The notes under the pieces: generated by a model | Database searches by the model: none | What the model saw: only the letters and a program-made list of their open reading frames with translations | Told to the model about the DNA's origin: nothing | Made by a program: the position numbers and the translations under genes | Shown: positions 25,291-33,553 of the stretch, in pieces | Layout: each line of letters starts with the position of its first letter | Position numbering within the stretch: position 1 is the first letter of the stretch | DNA from: Ignavibacteria bacterium UBA7675 | Lineage (GTDB): Bacteria; Bacteroidota; Ignavibacteria; Kapaibacteriales; UB7675 | Length of the DNA: 64,000 nt | Direction of reading: 5' to 3' | Assembly: GCA_002483085.1 (NCBI GenBank) | Contig: DLHF01000080.1 | Coordinates: forward strand, 1-64,000

Positions 25291-25671
25291 TTATTGACCG
25301 ATCAGCTCTTTGTATGCATTGACATCGAGCAGCGCATCCACCTGCGAGGGGTCGGCGAGTGTCATGCGCACTAGCCATCCTGCACCATAGGGATCGCTGT
25401 TCACTGTCTCGGGAGCATCGTTTAGTGCTGTATTCACTTCCACAATTTGGCCTGCTACCGGCGCGAATAGGTCCGCTACCGTTTTCACAGCTTCAATTGT
25501 GCCGAATGACTCACCCTGATCAACTTTATCCAAACTGCCGGAAATATCGATATATACGATATCGCCAAGCTCGCCCTGAGCGTGGTCGGTAACACCAATT
25601 GTACCGATATTGCCTTCCACGCGAATCCATTCGTGTTCTTTTGTGTACCTGAGATCCTCGGGAAACTTCAT
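25291..25671 (-). CDS. gcvH: Glycine cleavage system H protein
   Basis: 126 residues from the ATG at 25671, preceded by GGAGAG. The longer open frame from 25761 overlaps the accC 3' end and is not needed. It starts with MKFPEDLRYTKEHEW, typical of H proteins. The lipoyl lysine is in GTIEAVKTVADLFAP, and the domain closes with NDAPETVNSDPYGAGWLVRM. It carries the aminomethyl group between the P, T and L proteins of glycine cleavage. No gcvT or gcvP is in the window. It lies 49 bp downstream of accC on the same strand, so it probably shares the acc transcript. Confidence 0.95.
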   Translation of the reverse strand: MKFPEDLRYTKEHEWIRVEGNIGTIGVTDHAQGELGDIVYIDISGSLDKVDQGESFGTIEAVKTVADLFAPVAGQIVEVNTALNDAPETVNSDPYGAGWLVRMTLADPSQVDALLDVNAYKELIGQ

Positions 25672-25720
25672 GAGTACTCTCCGCTGATATAATTGTAGAT
25701 GTTGGTTGGGAATCGTTTCG

Positions 25721-27061
25721 TCAGTCCTGCCAGTTGTGTGTATCGAGGTATTTCGTATCAAAATCCCCGGAGATAAAGTCCGGATTGTCCATCATTTTCA
25801 GATGGAACGGGATTGTCGTGTGAATACCTTCGATAACCATTTCGCCGAGCGCACGCTTCATGCGAGCAATCGCTTCTTCGCGTGTTCTGCCAAAAGCTAT
25901 GAGCTTTGCTACGAGCGAGTCGTAATAGGGCGGTATTTGATAGCCCTGATAAATATGCGAATCCACGCGGATGCCTGGTCCTCCGGGAAAATGCAGGCTT
26001 TCAATCCTGCCGGGGGAGGGGCGATAGTCGTGGTACGGGTCTTCGGCGTTAATACGGCACTCGATGGCGTGGAATTCTGGCGTACCTTGCTTGATAGACA
26101 GTTGTTGGCCAGCCGCTACGCGGATTTGCTCCTTTACAAGATCGACGCCGAGCGAAATTTCTGTTACGGGATGCTCTACTTGGATCCGCGTGTTCATTTC
26201 CATGAAGAAGAAGTTCCGGTGTTTGTCCACGAGGAATTCCACTGTACCGGCGCCCACGTAGTTTACAGCTTGTGCAGCTTTGATAGCAGCTTCACCCATT
26301 TTGCGGCGCAACTCTTCGGTAAGCACTGGCGAAGGCGATTCTTCGATCAGCTTCTGGTGCCTGCGCTGGATAGAGCACTCGCGCTCGTTCAGATGGATAA
26401 TATTGCCGTGTGTATCGCCGAACACTTGTATTTCTACGTGGCGCGGCTCTTCCACAAACTTTTCGATGTACATATCCGGGTTGTTGAACGCCGCTTCTGC
26501 TTCGTTGCGCGCTGTTGTAAATGCGCGTTCTACTTCGTCGATATGCGACACCAAGCGCATGCCCTTGCCGCCGCCGCCCGCTGCTGCTTTGAGCATCACA
26601 GGTACACCGATTTCGCGCACGAGCTCAATTGCTTCTTCTACAGAAGACACAATACCCTGGCTGCCCGGAATCACAGGCACTCCGGCTGCGCGCATTGTAT
26701 CCTTGGCAATCGACTTATTGCCCATTTTTACAATGGCCTCGGGCGATGGGCCAATGAACACGAAACCACAGTCATTGCAAATTTCAGCAAATTCGGCATT
26801 TTCAGCCAAAAAACCATAGCCGGGATGGATTGCGTCGGCTCCTGTAATCTCCGCTGCTGCAAGAATAGCGGGGATGCGCAGATAGCTCGCTCTGCCCTGT
26901 GCCGGACCTATGCACACCGCTTCGTCGGCAAAGCGCACATGCAGGGAAGTTTTGTCGGCTTCGGAGTAGACAGCTACTGTTTGCACGCCGAGTTCACGGC
27001 ATGCGCGAATAATACGCAGTGCTATCTCTCCCCGATTGGCGATCAGTACTTTATTGAACAT
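25721..27061 (-). CDS. accC: Biotin carboxylase subunit of acetyl-CoA carboxylase
   Basis: 446 residues, full length. It starts MFNKVLIANRGEIALRIIRA. ATP-grasp motifs are AAAGGGGKGMR (glycine-rich loop), HVEIQVFGD, ERECSIQRRHQKLIEE, and the catalytic/metal region FFFMEMNTRIQVEHPVTE. It carboxylates biotin on AccB using bicarbonate and ATP, the first half of malonyl-CoA synthesis. accB lies upstream with a 96-bp gap, the usual accBC order. The carboxyltransferase genes (accA, accD) are not here. Confidence 0.96.
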   Translation of the reverse strand: MFNKVLIANRGEIALRIIRACRELGVQTVAVYSEADKTSLHVRFADEAVCIGPAQGRASYLRIPAILAAAEITGADAIHPGYGFLAENAEFAEICNDCGFVFIGPSPEAIVKMGNKSIAKDTMRAAGVPVIPGSQGIVSSVEEAIELVREIGVPVMLKAAAGGGGKGMRLVSHIDEVERAFTTARNEAEAAFNNPDMYIEKFVEEPRHVEIQVFGDTHGNIIHLNERECSIQRRHQKLIEESPSPVLTEELRRKMGEAAIKAAQAVNYVGAGTVEFLVDKHRNFFFMEMNTRIQVEHPVTEISLGVDLVKEQIRVAAGQQLSIKQGTPEFHAIECRINAEDPYHDYRPSPGRIESLHFPGGPGIRVDSHIYQGYQIPPYYDSLVAKLIAFGRTREEAIARMKRALGEMVIEGIHTTIPFHLKMMDNPDFISGDFDTKYLDTHNWQD

Positions 27062-27157
27062 AGAGTTATGACCTTCGGCGCTATATGGAAAGTTGTTTGC
27101 CCAGCCGGGGGACGTCTGTACGTGCCGGGAAGGGAAATATCGTAATCCGTCCGTCCG

Positions 27158-27658
27158 TTAGTCGAGCCGGATAGAGAACAGCGGCTGGCCGTATTCTACA
27201 GGTTTGGCGTTTTCCACCAACACTTTTACTACGGTGCCAGTCACGTCGCTTTCGATCTCGTTCATGAGCTTCATCGCTTCTACGATGCACAACGGCGAAC
27301 CCGCAGATACGCGGTCGCCTACTTGAGTAAAAGGTTCTGCATCGGGCGAGGAGGCGCGGTAGAATGTACCGACAATAGGACAAACGATCGTGTGGAGGTT
27401 CTCTTCAATTACTGGTGCTGGAGGTGCTTCTTCTTGCCTGGCAGGTTCGGCTGCTACTGCAGGCGCGACAGGTGCTGCCGAAGAGGGCTGTTGAAGTGCA
27501 GGTTGTACTTGGTAGACAGAGGGAAGCGCCTGAACCGACGTTCCGCCGGATGATTGTTTGGCAATGCGAAGATTGATTCCTTCTTCCTCAATGCGCAGCT
27601 CTACTGCAGAGCTCTCATCGAAAATTTTTAAAAGTCTACGAAGGTAGTTCAGATCCAT
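27158..27658 (-). CDS. accB: Biotin carboxyl carrier protein of acetyl-CoA carboxylase
   Basis: 166 residues from the ATG at 27658, giving MDLNYLRRLLKIFDESSAVELRIEEEG, the normal AccB start, with GAGG six bases upstream. An in-frame ATG at 27703 adds 15 residues. A Pro/Ala-rich hinge covers ~50-90 (APAVAAEPARQEEAPPAP), and the biotinyl domain covers ~90-166. The biotinylated lysine is in VEAMKLMNEIESD, and the protruding thumb region GTFYRASSPDAEPF is present. It carries carboxybiotin between AccC and the carboxyltransferase. Upstream of accC on the same strand. Confidence 0.95.
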   Translation of the reverse strand: MDLNYLRRLLKIFDESSAVELRIEEEGINLRIAKQSSGGTSVQALPSVYQVQPALQQPSSAAPVAPAVAAEPARQEEAPPAPVIEENLHTIVCPIVGTFYRASSPDAEPFTQVGDRVSAGSPLCIVEAMKLMNEIESDVTGTVVKVLVENAKPVEYGQPLFSIRLD

Positions 27659-27768
27659 ACCGGCCTCTTCCAAAGATTCGGGTTGATAGTACTCTGTGTT
27701 CACTGTCGAGCGCCGTAAAATACACGTCTTGCTCTAAAAAGGAAAGAAAAAAGTCCGTCGGGAATGCT

Positions 27769-27813
27769 GGGCACCGGCGTCGCTGTTCTGCGGCGTTCGC
27801 TGTCGCCGGTCGC
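27769..27813 (-). repeat. Interspersed intergenic repeat, copy 5 (right core)
   Basis: Read on the minus strand: GCGACCGGCGACAGCGAAC, a short variable part, then CAGCGACGCCGGTGCC. Sits between the efp terminator and accB. I cannot place a left end with confidence. Confidence 0.65.
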
Positions 27814-27863
27814 AATGGCCTCACGTGTTGTGCAAACTTCTGCGCCCGGTCGCCAGTACCAAT

Positions 27864-27903
27864 AAAAAAAGCGTGATGCCTCACTGGGAAGAATCACGCT
27901 TTA
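27864..27903 (-). terminator. Intrinsic terminator of efp
   Basis: Stem AAAGCGTGAT/ATCACGCTTT, ten perfect pairs (27868-27877 with 27893-27902), 15-nt loop, then seven T on the minus strand, 12 bp after the efp stop. Confidence 0.85.
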
Positions 27904-27914
27904 AGAAGTAGCTC

Positions 27915-28478
27915 TTAGTTTTTCACGCGTTCGATATACGCGCCAGTCCGAGTGTCGATGCGGAGCCTGTCGCCCTCGTTTACAAAGATCGGTACCTGGA
28001 TGATTGCGCCAGTTTCCAGAGTAGCCGGTTTTGTAACGTTTGTCGCTGTATCGCCGCGAACACCAGGTTCGGTGTATGTTACAATCAGGTTCACATGCGA
28101 AGGAAGGTCAGCCGATACAATCTCGGTGTCGTTGAACGCGATTTGCACGTTGTCGCCCTCTTTCAGGAATCTGGATTGCTCGCCCAATGCAGCTTCGCTT
28201 ACCGGAAATTGGTCGTATGTCTCGGGATTCATAAAGATAAAGCTCTCGCCATCTTTGTACAGGTATTGATAATCCCGGCGCTCCACTCGCAGTAGGTCGA
28301 TTGTCTCGCCCGACCGAAAGCGCTGCTCAAATGTTTTGCCGGAGCGCAAATTACGCATTTTTACCTGATAAAAAGCACGTAGGTTGCCAGGTGTGCGATG
28401 TTCAGATTCTAGAACAAGGCATGCGTCACCGTTGAAACGCAGCACCGCACCCACGCGCAGATCCGCTGTTGTTGCCAT
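27915..28478 (-). CDS. efp: Elongation factor P
   Basis: 187 residues in three beta-barrel domains (KOW-like N-domain, central OB, C-terminal OB). The C-terminal part contains TYTEPGVRGDTATNVTKPATLETG and IDTRTGAYIERVKN, diagnostic of EF-P. It relieves ribosome stalling at proline runs. The domain I loop reads EHRTPGNLRAFYQ. The position of the modifiable lysine of E. coli (K34 in PGKG) is Asn32 here, so this EF-P cannot be beta-lysylated at that site. I recall the same loop in Chlorobi, so this is probably a clade trait. It is downstream of tRNA-Cys on the same strand and ends at a strong terminator. Confidence 0.95.
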   Translation of the reverse strand: MATTADLRVGAVLRFNGDACLVLESEHRTPGNLRAFYQVKMRNLRSGKTFEQRFRSGETIDLLRVERRDYQYLYKDGESFIFMNPETYDQFPVSEAALGEQSRFLKEGDNVQIAFNDTEIVSADLPSHVNLIVTYTEPGVRGDTATNVTKPATLETGAIIQVPIFVNEGDRLRIDTRTGAYIERVKN

Positions 28479-28521
28479 ATCGATTGCGTTTGAATATTCG
28501 GAATGTAAGTGATTTTAGAAG

Positions 28522-28592
28522 AGGCGCCGAGCGGATTCGAACCGCTGTACGAGCTTTTGCAGAGCTCTGCCTAGCCACTCGGCCACAGCGCC
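28522..28592 (-). tRNA. tRNA-Cys (GCA)
   Basis: On the minus strand a full cloverleaf of 71 nt. The acceptor stem GGCGCTG pairs with CGGCGCC. The D arm is GCCGAGTGGCTAGGC. The anticodon stem GAGCT/AGCTC holds loop CTGCAAA with anticodon GCA. The T loop is GGTTCGAATCC. The discriminator is T and the CCA end is not encoded. It lies 43 bp upstream of efp and probably shares its transcript. Confidence 0.95.
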
Positions 28593-28622
28593 ATATACAT
28601 GTACTTGCAACTCAAAGAAGCG

Positions 28623-28653
28623 CCAATTTAATACAAAAAACAGTATTGTACAA
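28623..28653 (-). promoter_or_regulatory. Candidate tRNA-Cys/efp promoter (Bacteroidota type)
   Basis: Minus strand: TTG (28653-28651), 20 nt, TAAATTGG (28630-28623). The start would fall 20-25 nt before the tRNA. Confidence 0.55.
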
Positions 28654-28763
28654 CTTTTCTGAAAAAATCCCTGCTTGTAAGGGTTGGAAATTCACTTGCC
28701 GTTCGGCAATTTTATGGAGTTCCTTACCACATTACATATTCTTTCACTCTGTTCTGTACTGCC

Positions 28764-29570
28764 ATGCACTATGTATTTCTATTGCTCTGCTCTGTGCTCC
28801 TTTGTGCTCCCGCTGTAGTAGCTGCCCGCTCTGGGGCTGAAGCGCCAGAACATTTTTCGCATACAGTGTTCGATTCGCTTCTGCAATTGCATGTAGGTGG
28901 CGCGAAAGTGTATTACGAGGGATTTAATACGCCTGTATTCTTGGCGTACCGAAACCGGCTCGCTTCTGCGCGCCCGGCGGCGTGGAGCCGCGATGAACAA
29001 ATGGCGTTCTGGCTTAATGCCTACAACGCTTCTGCAATTGCTGCTGTGCTTGCCCGGCCCGGCTTGCGTGTGATCAGCAATGCCGATGGATTTTTCAACC
29101 AAGATTCCTTTGCTGTTGCCGGGGCGTACTACACGATCAGCCGTATCCTGGATGAGCTGCGCGCTTTTGGTGAACCGCTTGTACATTTTGGCGCCTCCTG
29201 TGGTGCTGCGGGTGCTCCGCGTTTGCACAATCGCGCTTATCGTGCGGCTACAGTGCTGAAAACTCTGCGCGACAATGCCCGCAAGTTTGTGAGCGGCGAA
29301 AATGGCGCTGTGCTGGATGTCGGTGCTAATGTGCTGATGCTGCCCGCGCTGTTTGAGCACTACCGTATCGACTTCGAGCGCTCCGGGCGGACGCTGCTCA
29401 GCGCGATTGTGCCCTATGTGCGCGAAACAGAGGCGGCGTATATTGCTGTGCATCGCAGCGATATCATTGTGCGCTTCTTGCCGTTCGACTGGAAGCTCGC
29501 TGCCAGAATTGCAGAGACGGGAAAGGAAACCACAAAGCCGTATAACAAGCCCAAAAAAACGAAAAAATAA
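28764..29570 (+). CDS. Exported DUF547 protein
   Basis: 268 residues. The signal peptide MHYVFLLLCSVLLCAPAVVAA is followed by a DUF547 domain. Visible family motifs are VYYEGF (the VDY.gl type start), MAFWLNAYNASAIAAVL, LDELRAFGEPLVHFGASCGAAGAPRLHNRAY and LFEHYRIDF. DUF547 has a papain-like arrangement with a conserved Cys, which here is the Cys in GASCGAAG, but no confirmed activity is known to me. The last ~25 residues are Lys-rich (KPYNKPKKTKK). Divergent from tRNA-Cys and convergent with the LamG gene. Confidence 0.85.
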   Translation: MHYVFLLLCSVLLCAPAVVAARSGAEAPEHFSHTVFDSLLQLHVGGAKVYYEGFNTPVFLAYRNRLASARPAAWSRDEQMAFWLNAYNASAIAAVLARPGLRVISNADGFFNQDSFAVAGAYYTISRILDELRAFGEPLVHFGASCGAAGAPRLHNRAYRAATVLKTLRDNARKFVSGENGAVLDVGANVLMLPALFEHYRIDFERSGRTLLSAIVPYVRETEAAYIAVHRSDIIVRFLPFDWKLAARIAETGKETTKPYNKPKKTKK

Positions 29571-29618
29571 GCGTGTATGCACGGCGGAAATGGTCGGACG
29601 AACACTTTTACGATTGGT

Positions 29619-31430
29619 TTATTTTGCGACGACGATAGTAGTTGTTGCTGTTGTGCTGCCATACACGACTACAGCCCGGTATATTCCCGCTGCGAGGTTG
29701 CGTACATCAATTGTGCATTCGCTGCGCCGACCTATATCGGATGGCGTGAATTGTTCGCAGGCAACCGAGATGCCGAGCTGTGAAACAAGGGTGCAGGTAG
29801 CCGGGGCGTTGTCGCTGCCGAATATATCAAGCTGGAGTGTCGCAAATTCTGATGCGGGATTGGGGCGGGGTTTGTGGAGCAACAAAGGCGAACTGCCCCT
29901 TTCCTGAAGCAGGATGGGCGGGCTACACGGAGCATATACTGTATCGCTAAAGATTGTGCCGCCTGCTGCTACTTGCAAGGGCAGGCAAAAGCCATCAATC
30001 ACAATCTGGTCGGTGAAAGAGCCGCTGTGCGACGGAGAACAACATACTGTAAAAGTCGAAGTGCCGCCTGCGGGTATCTCAATCGGAAATTGATTTATAG
30101 GAACGGAAATATTGATGTTTGCTTCGGCATAGGCCCATGAAATATGCCGTACCGTACTTTCTGGATTGGTGAGTACGATGTCTATACATTCCACCGAACC
30201 TGTTGGAATCGCCTCGATTACAAGATGATCCGGCTGGAAATAGTCGGAGAGATTCTGGCCAAATACGATAGTGAACACCTGCGATGTCTCTGTGCAGCCT
30301 AATGTCGTGGTAGTCACTGATAGAGTTGTAGGTGAGGTGACACGTACAATTTGTGTGGTTGAACCATCGGACCACAGGTAGGAGTTATAACCGGGACCGG
30401 CATCTAGCACAATGGTATCGCCGGGGCAGCCTGTTTCTGTCGACGACAGATCGACGTGCAGCCGTTGTACAGTCACTGTGATAGTATCTTCTATGGTACA
30501 GCCGTCGGTGCCTGTGATCTCCACTGTATAGGTAGTTGTCTGTTCGGGAGCTGCTGTTGGCGTTGGGCAGTTGCTACAGCTCAGCCCATTCGTCGGTGTC
30601 CACCGATAGGTGAATCCCGGTTGTGTGCGAAGAACAACGCTCTGTCCGCACTTGATTGTTGTATCGGGGAATGGTGGCACGGGGGCAGGAGCGCGATAGT
30701 TGTACAATTCCCCGACCTCAGTTGGGGAGAGCGGGCGATTATAAATTCGCACTTCATCGAGAATACCGCGAAAATCGGGATCGGCGCTGCACCAGTTCGA
30801 GCGCGCGATAAAGTTCGATTGTCGCTGTACATTCAGAACGCGATGCCCATTCTTTTCGGCGAGCAGCACACCATCCACATAGAGCCGCATTACACCTTGC
30901 GGACTGATAGTGGCACAGTAGAAGTGCATACTGCCATTTACAATGCCATCGCTCACAGCAAGACGCCCGGCACTCCGATTAACTACTGTATTCGCATCTA
31001 TCCAGCTTTCGATGGCCAGAGTCGTACTCGCTCCCACACGTCCGAACCAGACAGGCACTCCTCCGGCATCGCCGCTGCCATTGCCAAAGTCGATAATGCG
31101 CTCAAAATTCCTGTTCTCCTCGAACTGCGCCCAGGCGCTTACGCTGAAGCCTTCTTCCCACAGGGGTGGCAGTGTTGGCACGACAATATAGTCGCCGCCG
31201 GGCCTGTTGCAGTCATTGATTTCATCGACAGTATTGAACTTCAGAGCTTTACCTGCAACACCGCCATCCACGCAGCGCGGATTACTCCTCACCACGCCAT
31301 CATAGCCATTACCGCTATTGTCGGCGGCATTGCACGAGCAAAAGCTCCACCATGCAACAAGGCCGCTGTCGATACGGGCAAAAGCCGAACTATGAACACA
31401 TAGGAAGAGAAAAGGAAGGAGAAAACGCAT
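29619..31430 (-). CDS. Secreted LamG-domain protein with PKD-like modules and T9SS sorting domain
   Basis: 603 residues. A signal peptide covers residues 1-19. A LamG/concanavalin-like domain spans residues ~25-245 (GLVAWWSF...DNSGNGYDG, FSVSAWAQFEE, YVDGVLLAEKNG, FRGILDEVRIYNRPLSPTEV). Ig/PKD-like modules follow with FTYRWTPTNGLSCSNC and GYNSYLWSDGSTTQIVRV. An anchor-type module (PAGGTSTFTVCCSPSHSG) precedes a C-terminal sorting domain (PRPNPASEFATLQLDI...VRNLAAGIYRAVVVY). LamG suggests carbohydrate or glycoprotein binding; the target is unknown. Six Cys in the LamG part suggest disulfides. It ends 48 bp from the convergent DUF547 gene. Confidence 0.87.
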   Translation of the reverse strand: MRFLLPFLFLCVHSSAFARIDSGLVAWWSFCSCNAADNSGNGYDGVVRSNPRCVDGGVAGKALKFNTVDEINDCNRPGGDYIVVPTLPPLWEEGFSVSAWAQFEENRNFERIIDFGNGSGDAGGVPVWFGRVGASTTLAIESWIDANTVVNRSAGRLAVSDGIVNGSMHFYCATISPQGVMRLYVDGVLLAEKNGHRVLNVQRQSNFIARSNWCSADPDFRGILDEVRIYNRPLSPTEVGELYNYRAPAPVPPFPDTTIKCGQSVVLRTQPGFTYRWTPTNGLSCSNCPTPTAAPEQTTTYTVEITGTDGCTIEDTITVTVQRLHVDLSSTETGCPGDTIVLDAGPGYNSYLWSDGSTTQIVRVTSPTTLSVTTTTLGCTETSQVFTIVFGQNLSDYFQPDHLVIEAIPTGSVECIDIVLTNPESTVRHISWAYAEANINISVPINQFPIEIPAGGTSTFTVCCSPSHSGSFTDQIVIDGFCLPLQVAAGGTIFSDTVYAPCSPPILLQERGSSPLLLHKPRPNPASEFATLQLDIFGSDNAPATCTLVSQLGISVACEQFTPSDIGRRSECTIDVRNLAAGIYRAVVVYGSTTATTTIVVAK

Positions 31431-31487
31431 GATACCTCTCCGCGATATAATCAGTTCCGTGTATAGTCAGGATGGTAAAAGTGAAGC

Positions 31488-32240
31488 CTACGCGTATGTA
31501 TTGATAAACGTTCCTCGCTCTTTGTAAGAGGATTGGCCGGGCGAATTGGTTGCCGAATACGGGTTAATCTGCTGTCGGGTCGGGGAATCAATACTTCCTT
31601 CCGCACTTTTTTCTGTGTCCTCTTCGGTAGCTTCACTTGTGTCTTTGTCGGTAGCTTCGCTTGGGATGACCCGTCCGGCAACGCCGATAGCTTGTTGTTC
31701 CTCTTCTTCCGGTTTGAGAAGTTCGGCGCGTGCTTCGGCTTCAGTGCGGCTGGCTTGTGCTGCCACCGAGCGATCTTGGGACGAAGGATCGGACGGGGCG
31801 CTGGCTGCAGCACGCACACGCTGCATTCTGGCTATTGTTGCTTGTGGGTTATTGGGAACGGCTGATGTATCAATCTGCACTTCGCCTGCTACTGCATACT
31901 GGTTGCCGTCTGGTCCCTGCTTGTAGGTAAACGACTTGCCACGTGCAAGACTTCCTGCGGCGGCTTGATGAGCAGCTTCGTGCTGCCGTACATGTGAGTC
32001 TACACGCTTCAGCTCTGCTACTTCTTGCCGCTCTTCGTCGGTGAGTTCGCGTTTCCCGCCAACGGTTGTTTTTTTCTTGGAGTCCTCGCTGGCTGCTGTT
32101 TCGCCTGTGTCGGCACTGGTGCGCTGCTGTGCAGCAGTATTGATGCCATCTGCTCCGCTAGGAGCCGAACGGCGAGATGCTTTCTCCAAAGGGGCTGAAG
32201 AAAACCGAGCGGACGAGGATGAAGCTACAGCGTTGATCAT
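31488..32240 (-). CDS. SprA-related (CJM1_0395-type) putative metalloprotease
   Basis: 250 residues without a signal peptide. The conserved core (residues ~60-155) reads LTDEERQEVAELKRVDSHVRQHEAAHQAAAG, with the HEAAH zinc-like motif, then SFTYKQGPDGNQYAVAGEVQIDTS and ATIARMQRVRAAASAPSDPS, which is the PF12118 signature. Flanks are low-complexity and rich in Ser/Glu/Ala, so probably disordered. The family is annotated as putative metalloproteases from the HExxH motif, but I know of no demonstrated activity. It follows the divergent region with the oxidoreductase and precedes the LamG gene on the same strand. Confidence 0.8.
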   Translation of the reverse strand: MINAVASSSSARFSSAPLEKASRRSAPSGADGINTAAQQRTSADTGETAASEDSKKKTTVGGKRELTDEERQEVAELKRVDSHVRQHEAAHQAAAGSLARGKSFTYKQGPDGNQYAVAGEVQIDTSAVPNNPQATIARMQRVRAAASAPSDPSSQDRSVAAQASRTEAEARAELLKPEEEEQQAIGVAGRVIPSEATDKDTSEATEEDTEKSAEGSIDSPTRQQINPYSATNSPGQSSYKERGTFINTYA

Positions 32241-32437
32241 GGTGCAGAACTTACAAAATTTTGTGCTATAGCAAAAGGAGAATAACGCCTTGTTTTGTAG
32301 TGCTGGTTTGCGGTGGTTCTATCTGCTGCCGAGCGGTGCCGGGGCGCGGGATCAGGCCGGGGTAAACGATAAAAAAGTTATATTGGTGTTCCCAGTGGTA
32401 CTGCGGTGAACGAGCGCGCTGGGCAGCGGCGGTCGAT

Positions 32438-32470
32438 GCGACCGGTGACGAAGACGAATGCCCGACCGAA
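32438..32470 (+). repeat. Interspersed intergenic repeat, copy 6 (degenerate core)
   Basis: GCGACCGGTGAC is intact, followed by GAAGACGAATGCCCGACC, which has diverged from the other copies. It is in the 278-bp divergent gap between the SprA-related gene and the oxidoreductase. This is the weakest member; it may be only a remnant. Confidence 0.45.
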
Positions 32471-32518
32471 GACCGAAGAGCCCAACTTCTCTTACGAATA
32501 TTATTAGACATAGGCGTT

Positions 32519-33532
32519 ATGAGAGCATTAGTGCTGAATGAGGCGGCAGAGCACCGCCTTCGCATAGAAAATATAGAACTTCCCAAGCTTTCCGATGGCG
32601 AGGCGTTGGTGCGTATCAAAGCCGCTGCGCTGAACCACCGCGACGAGTGGATACGCGAGGGAAAATATGCAAAAATCAAGTACCCGAGCGTGCTGGGCTC
32701 TGATGGGTGTGGCGTTGTCGAGGAAATTACCGGAGCCGACCAGTCGCTGTGGGGGCAGGAGGTCATTATGAATCCCAATATCAACTGGGGTTCCAGCGAA
32801 CTCGCCCAGTCGGCAGATTACGAAGTATATGGCATGCCCGCGTGGGGCACTTTTGCTGAATACACTGTTGTTCCGGCGCACCGCTTACATCCCCGGCCAG
32901 CACATCTCACCGCTGTACAGGCTGCTGCATTGCCGCTTGCCGGTATGACTGCTTGGCGGGCAGCAATGGCTCAGGGCGAAGTTGCACCGGGGCAGAATGT
33001 GCTTATCACGGGAATTGGCGGCGGAGTAGCACAGTTTGCTTTTGAGTTTTCGCAAACCGTTGGCGCACAGGTCTATGTAACATCTGGCAGCGCCGATAAG
33101 CTGCAACGCGCTGTGGAAATGGGCGCAGCAGGCGAGGCCAACTATACTATGGAAAATTGGCACAAACAGTTGAACATGGTAAGCGGCGGTTTTGATGTGA
33201 TCATCGACGGTGCAGCCGGCGACCAGATGAACGTCTTGCTCGATCTTTTGCGACCGGGCGGGCGCCTGATAAGCTATGGTGCAACGCTTGGGCGACCAGA
33301 ATTTTTGAACGTGTATAAAATTTACTGGAAGCAACTGCGCTTGCAGGGGACAACAATGGGCAGCGACAAGGACTTTTCCGATATGCTTGAGTTCATCAAC
33401 GAGCACAAGATGCTGCCGATTGTTGACAGTGTGTATCCGTTCGAAGCTATTGGCGATGCCTTTGCCCGTATGCAGCAGGGCGAACAGTTCGGTAAGATTG
33501 TTGTGTCGATGGACGGCACAGAGCAGCACTGA
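32519..33532 (+). CDS. Zinc-type alcohol dehydrogenase-like/quinone oxidoreductase (MDR family)
   Basis: 337 residues. The GroES-like N-domain contains EALVRIKAAALNHRDEWIREG and PSVLGSDGCGVVEEI. The Rossmann domain has the nucleotide-binding motif VLITGIGGGVAQFAFEFSQ and FDVIIDGAAGDQMN. The catalytic-zinc Cys of classical alcohol dehydrogenases is replaced (NHRD), as in zinc-independent quinone oxidoreductases of the YogA/quinone reductase type, so an NADPH-dependent reductase is more likely than an alcohol dehydrogenase. The substrate is unknown. The downstream RNA methyltransferase starts 21 bp after the stop, suggesting co-transcription. Confidence 0.85.
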   Translation: MRALVLNEAAEHRLRIENIELPKLSDGEALVRIKAAALNHRDEWIREGKYAKIKYPSVLGSDGCGVVEEITGADQSLWGQEVIMNPNINWGSSELAQSADYEVYGMPAWGTFAEYTVVPAHRLHPRPAHLTAVQAAALPLAGMTAWRAAMAQGEVAPGQNVLITGIGGGVAQFAFEFSQTVGAQVYVTSGSADKLQRAVEMGAAGEANYTMENWHKQLNMVSGGFDVIIDGAAGDQMNVLLDLLRPGGRLISYGATLGRPEFLNVYKIYWKQLRLQGTTMGSDKDFSDMLEFINEHKMLPIVDSVYPFEAIGDAFARMQQGEQFGKIVVSMDGTEQH

Positions 33533-33553
33533 TATTTATTCTCTTCTATCCGC

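Noticed and set aside
25706..27145. A 479-codon open frame on the plus strand opposite accC
   Set aside because: It is fully antisense to a perfectly conserved biotin carboxylase, and its translation is Cys/His/Phe-rich without domain motifs; a codon-bias shadow.
28699..28712. Small inverted repeat TTGCC/GGCAA upstream of the DUF547 gene as an operator
   Set aside because: Five base pairs with a four-base loop arise easily by chance and there is no second copy.
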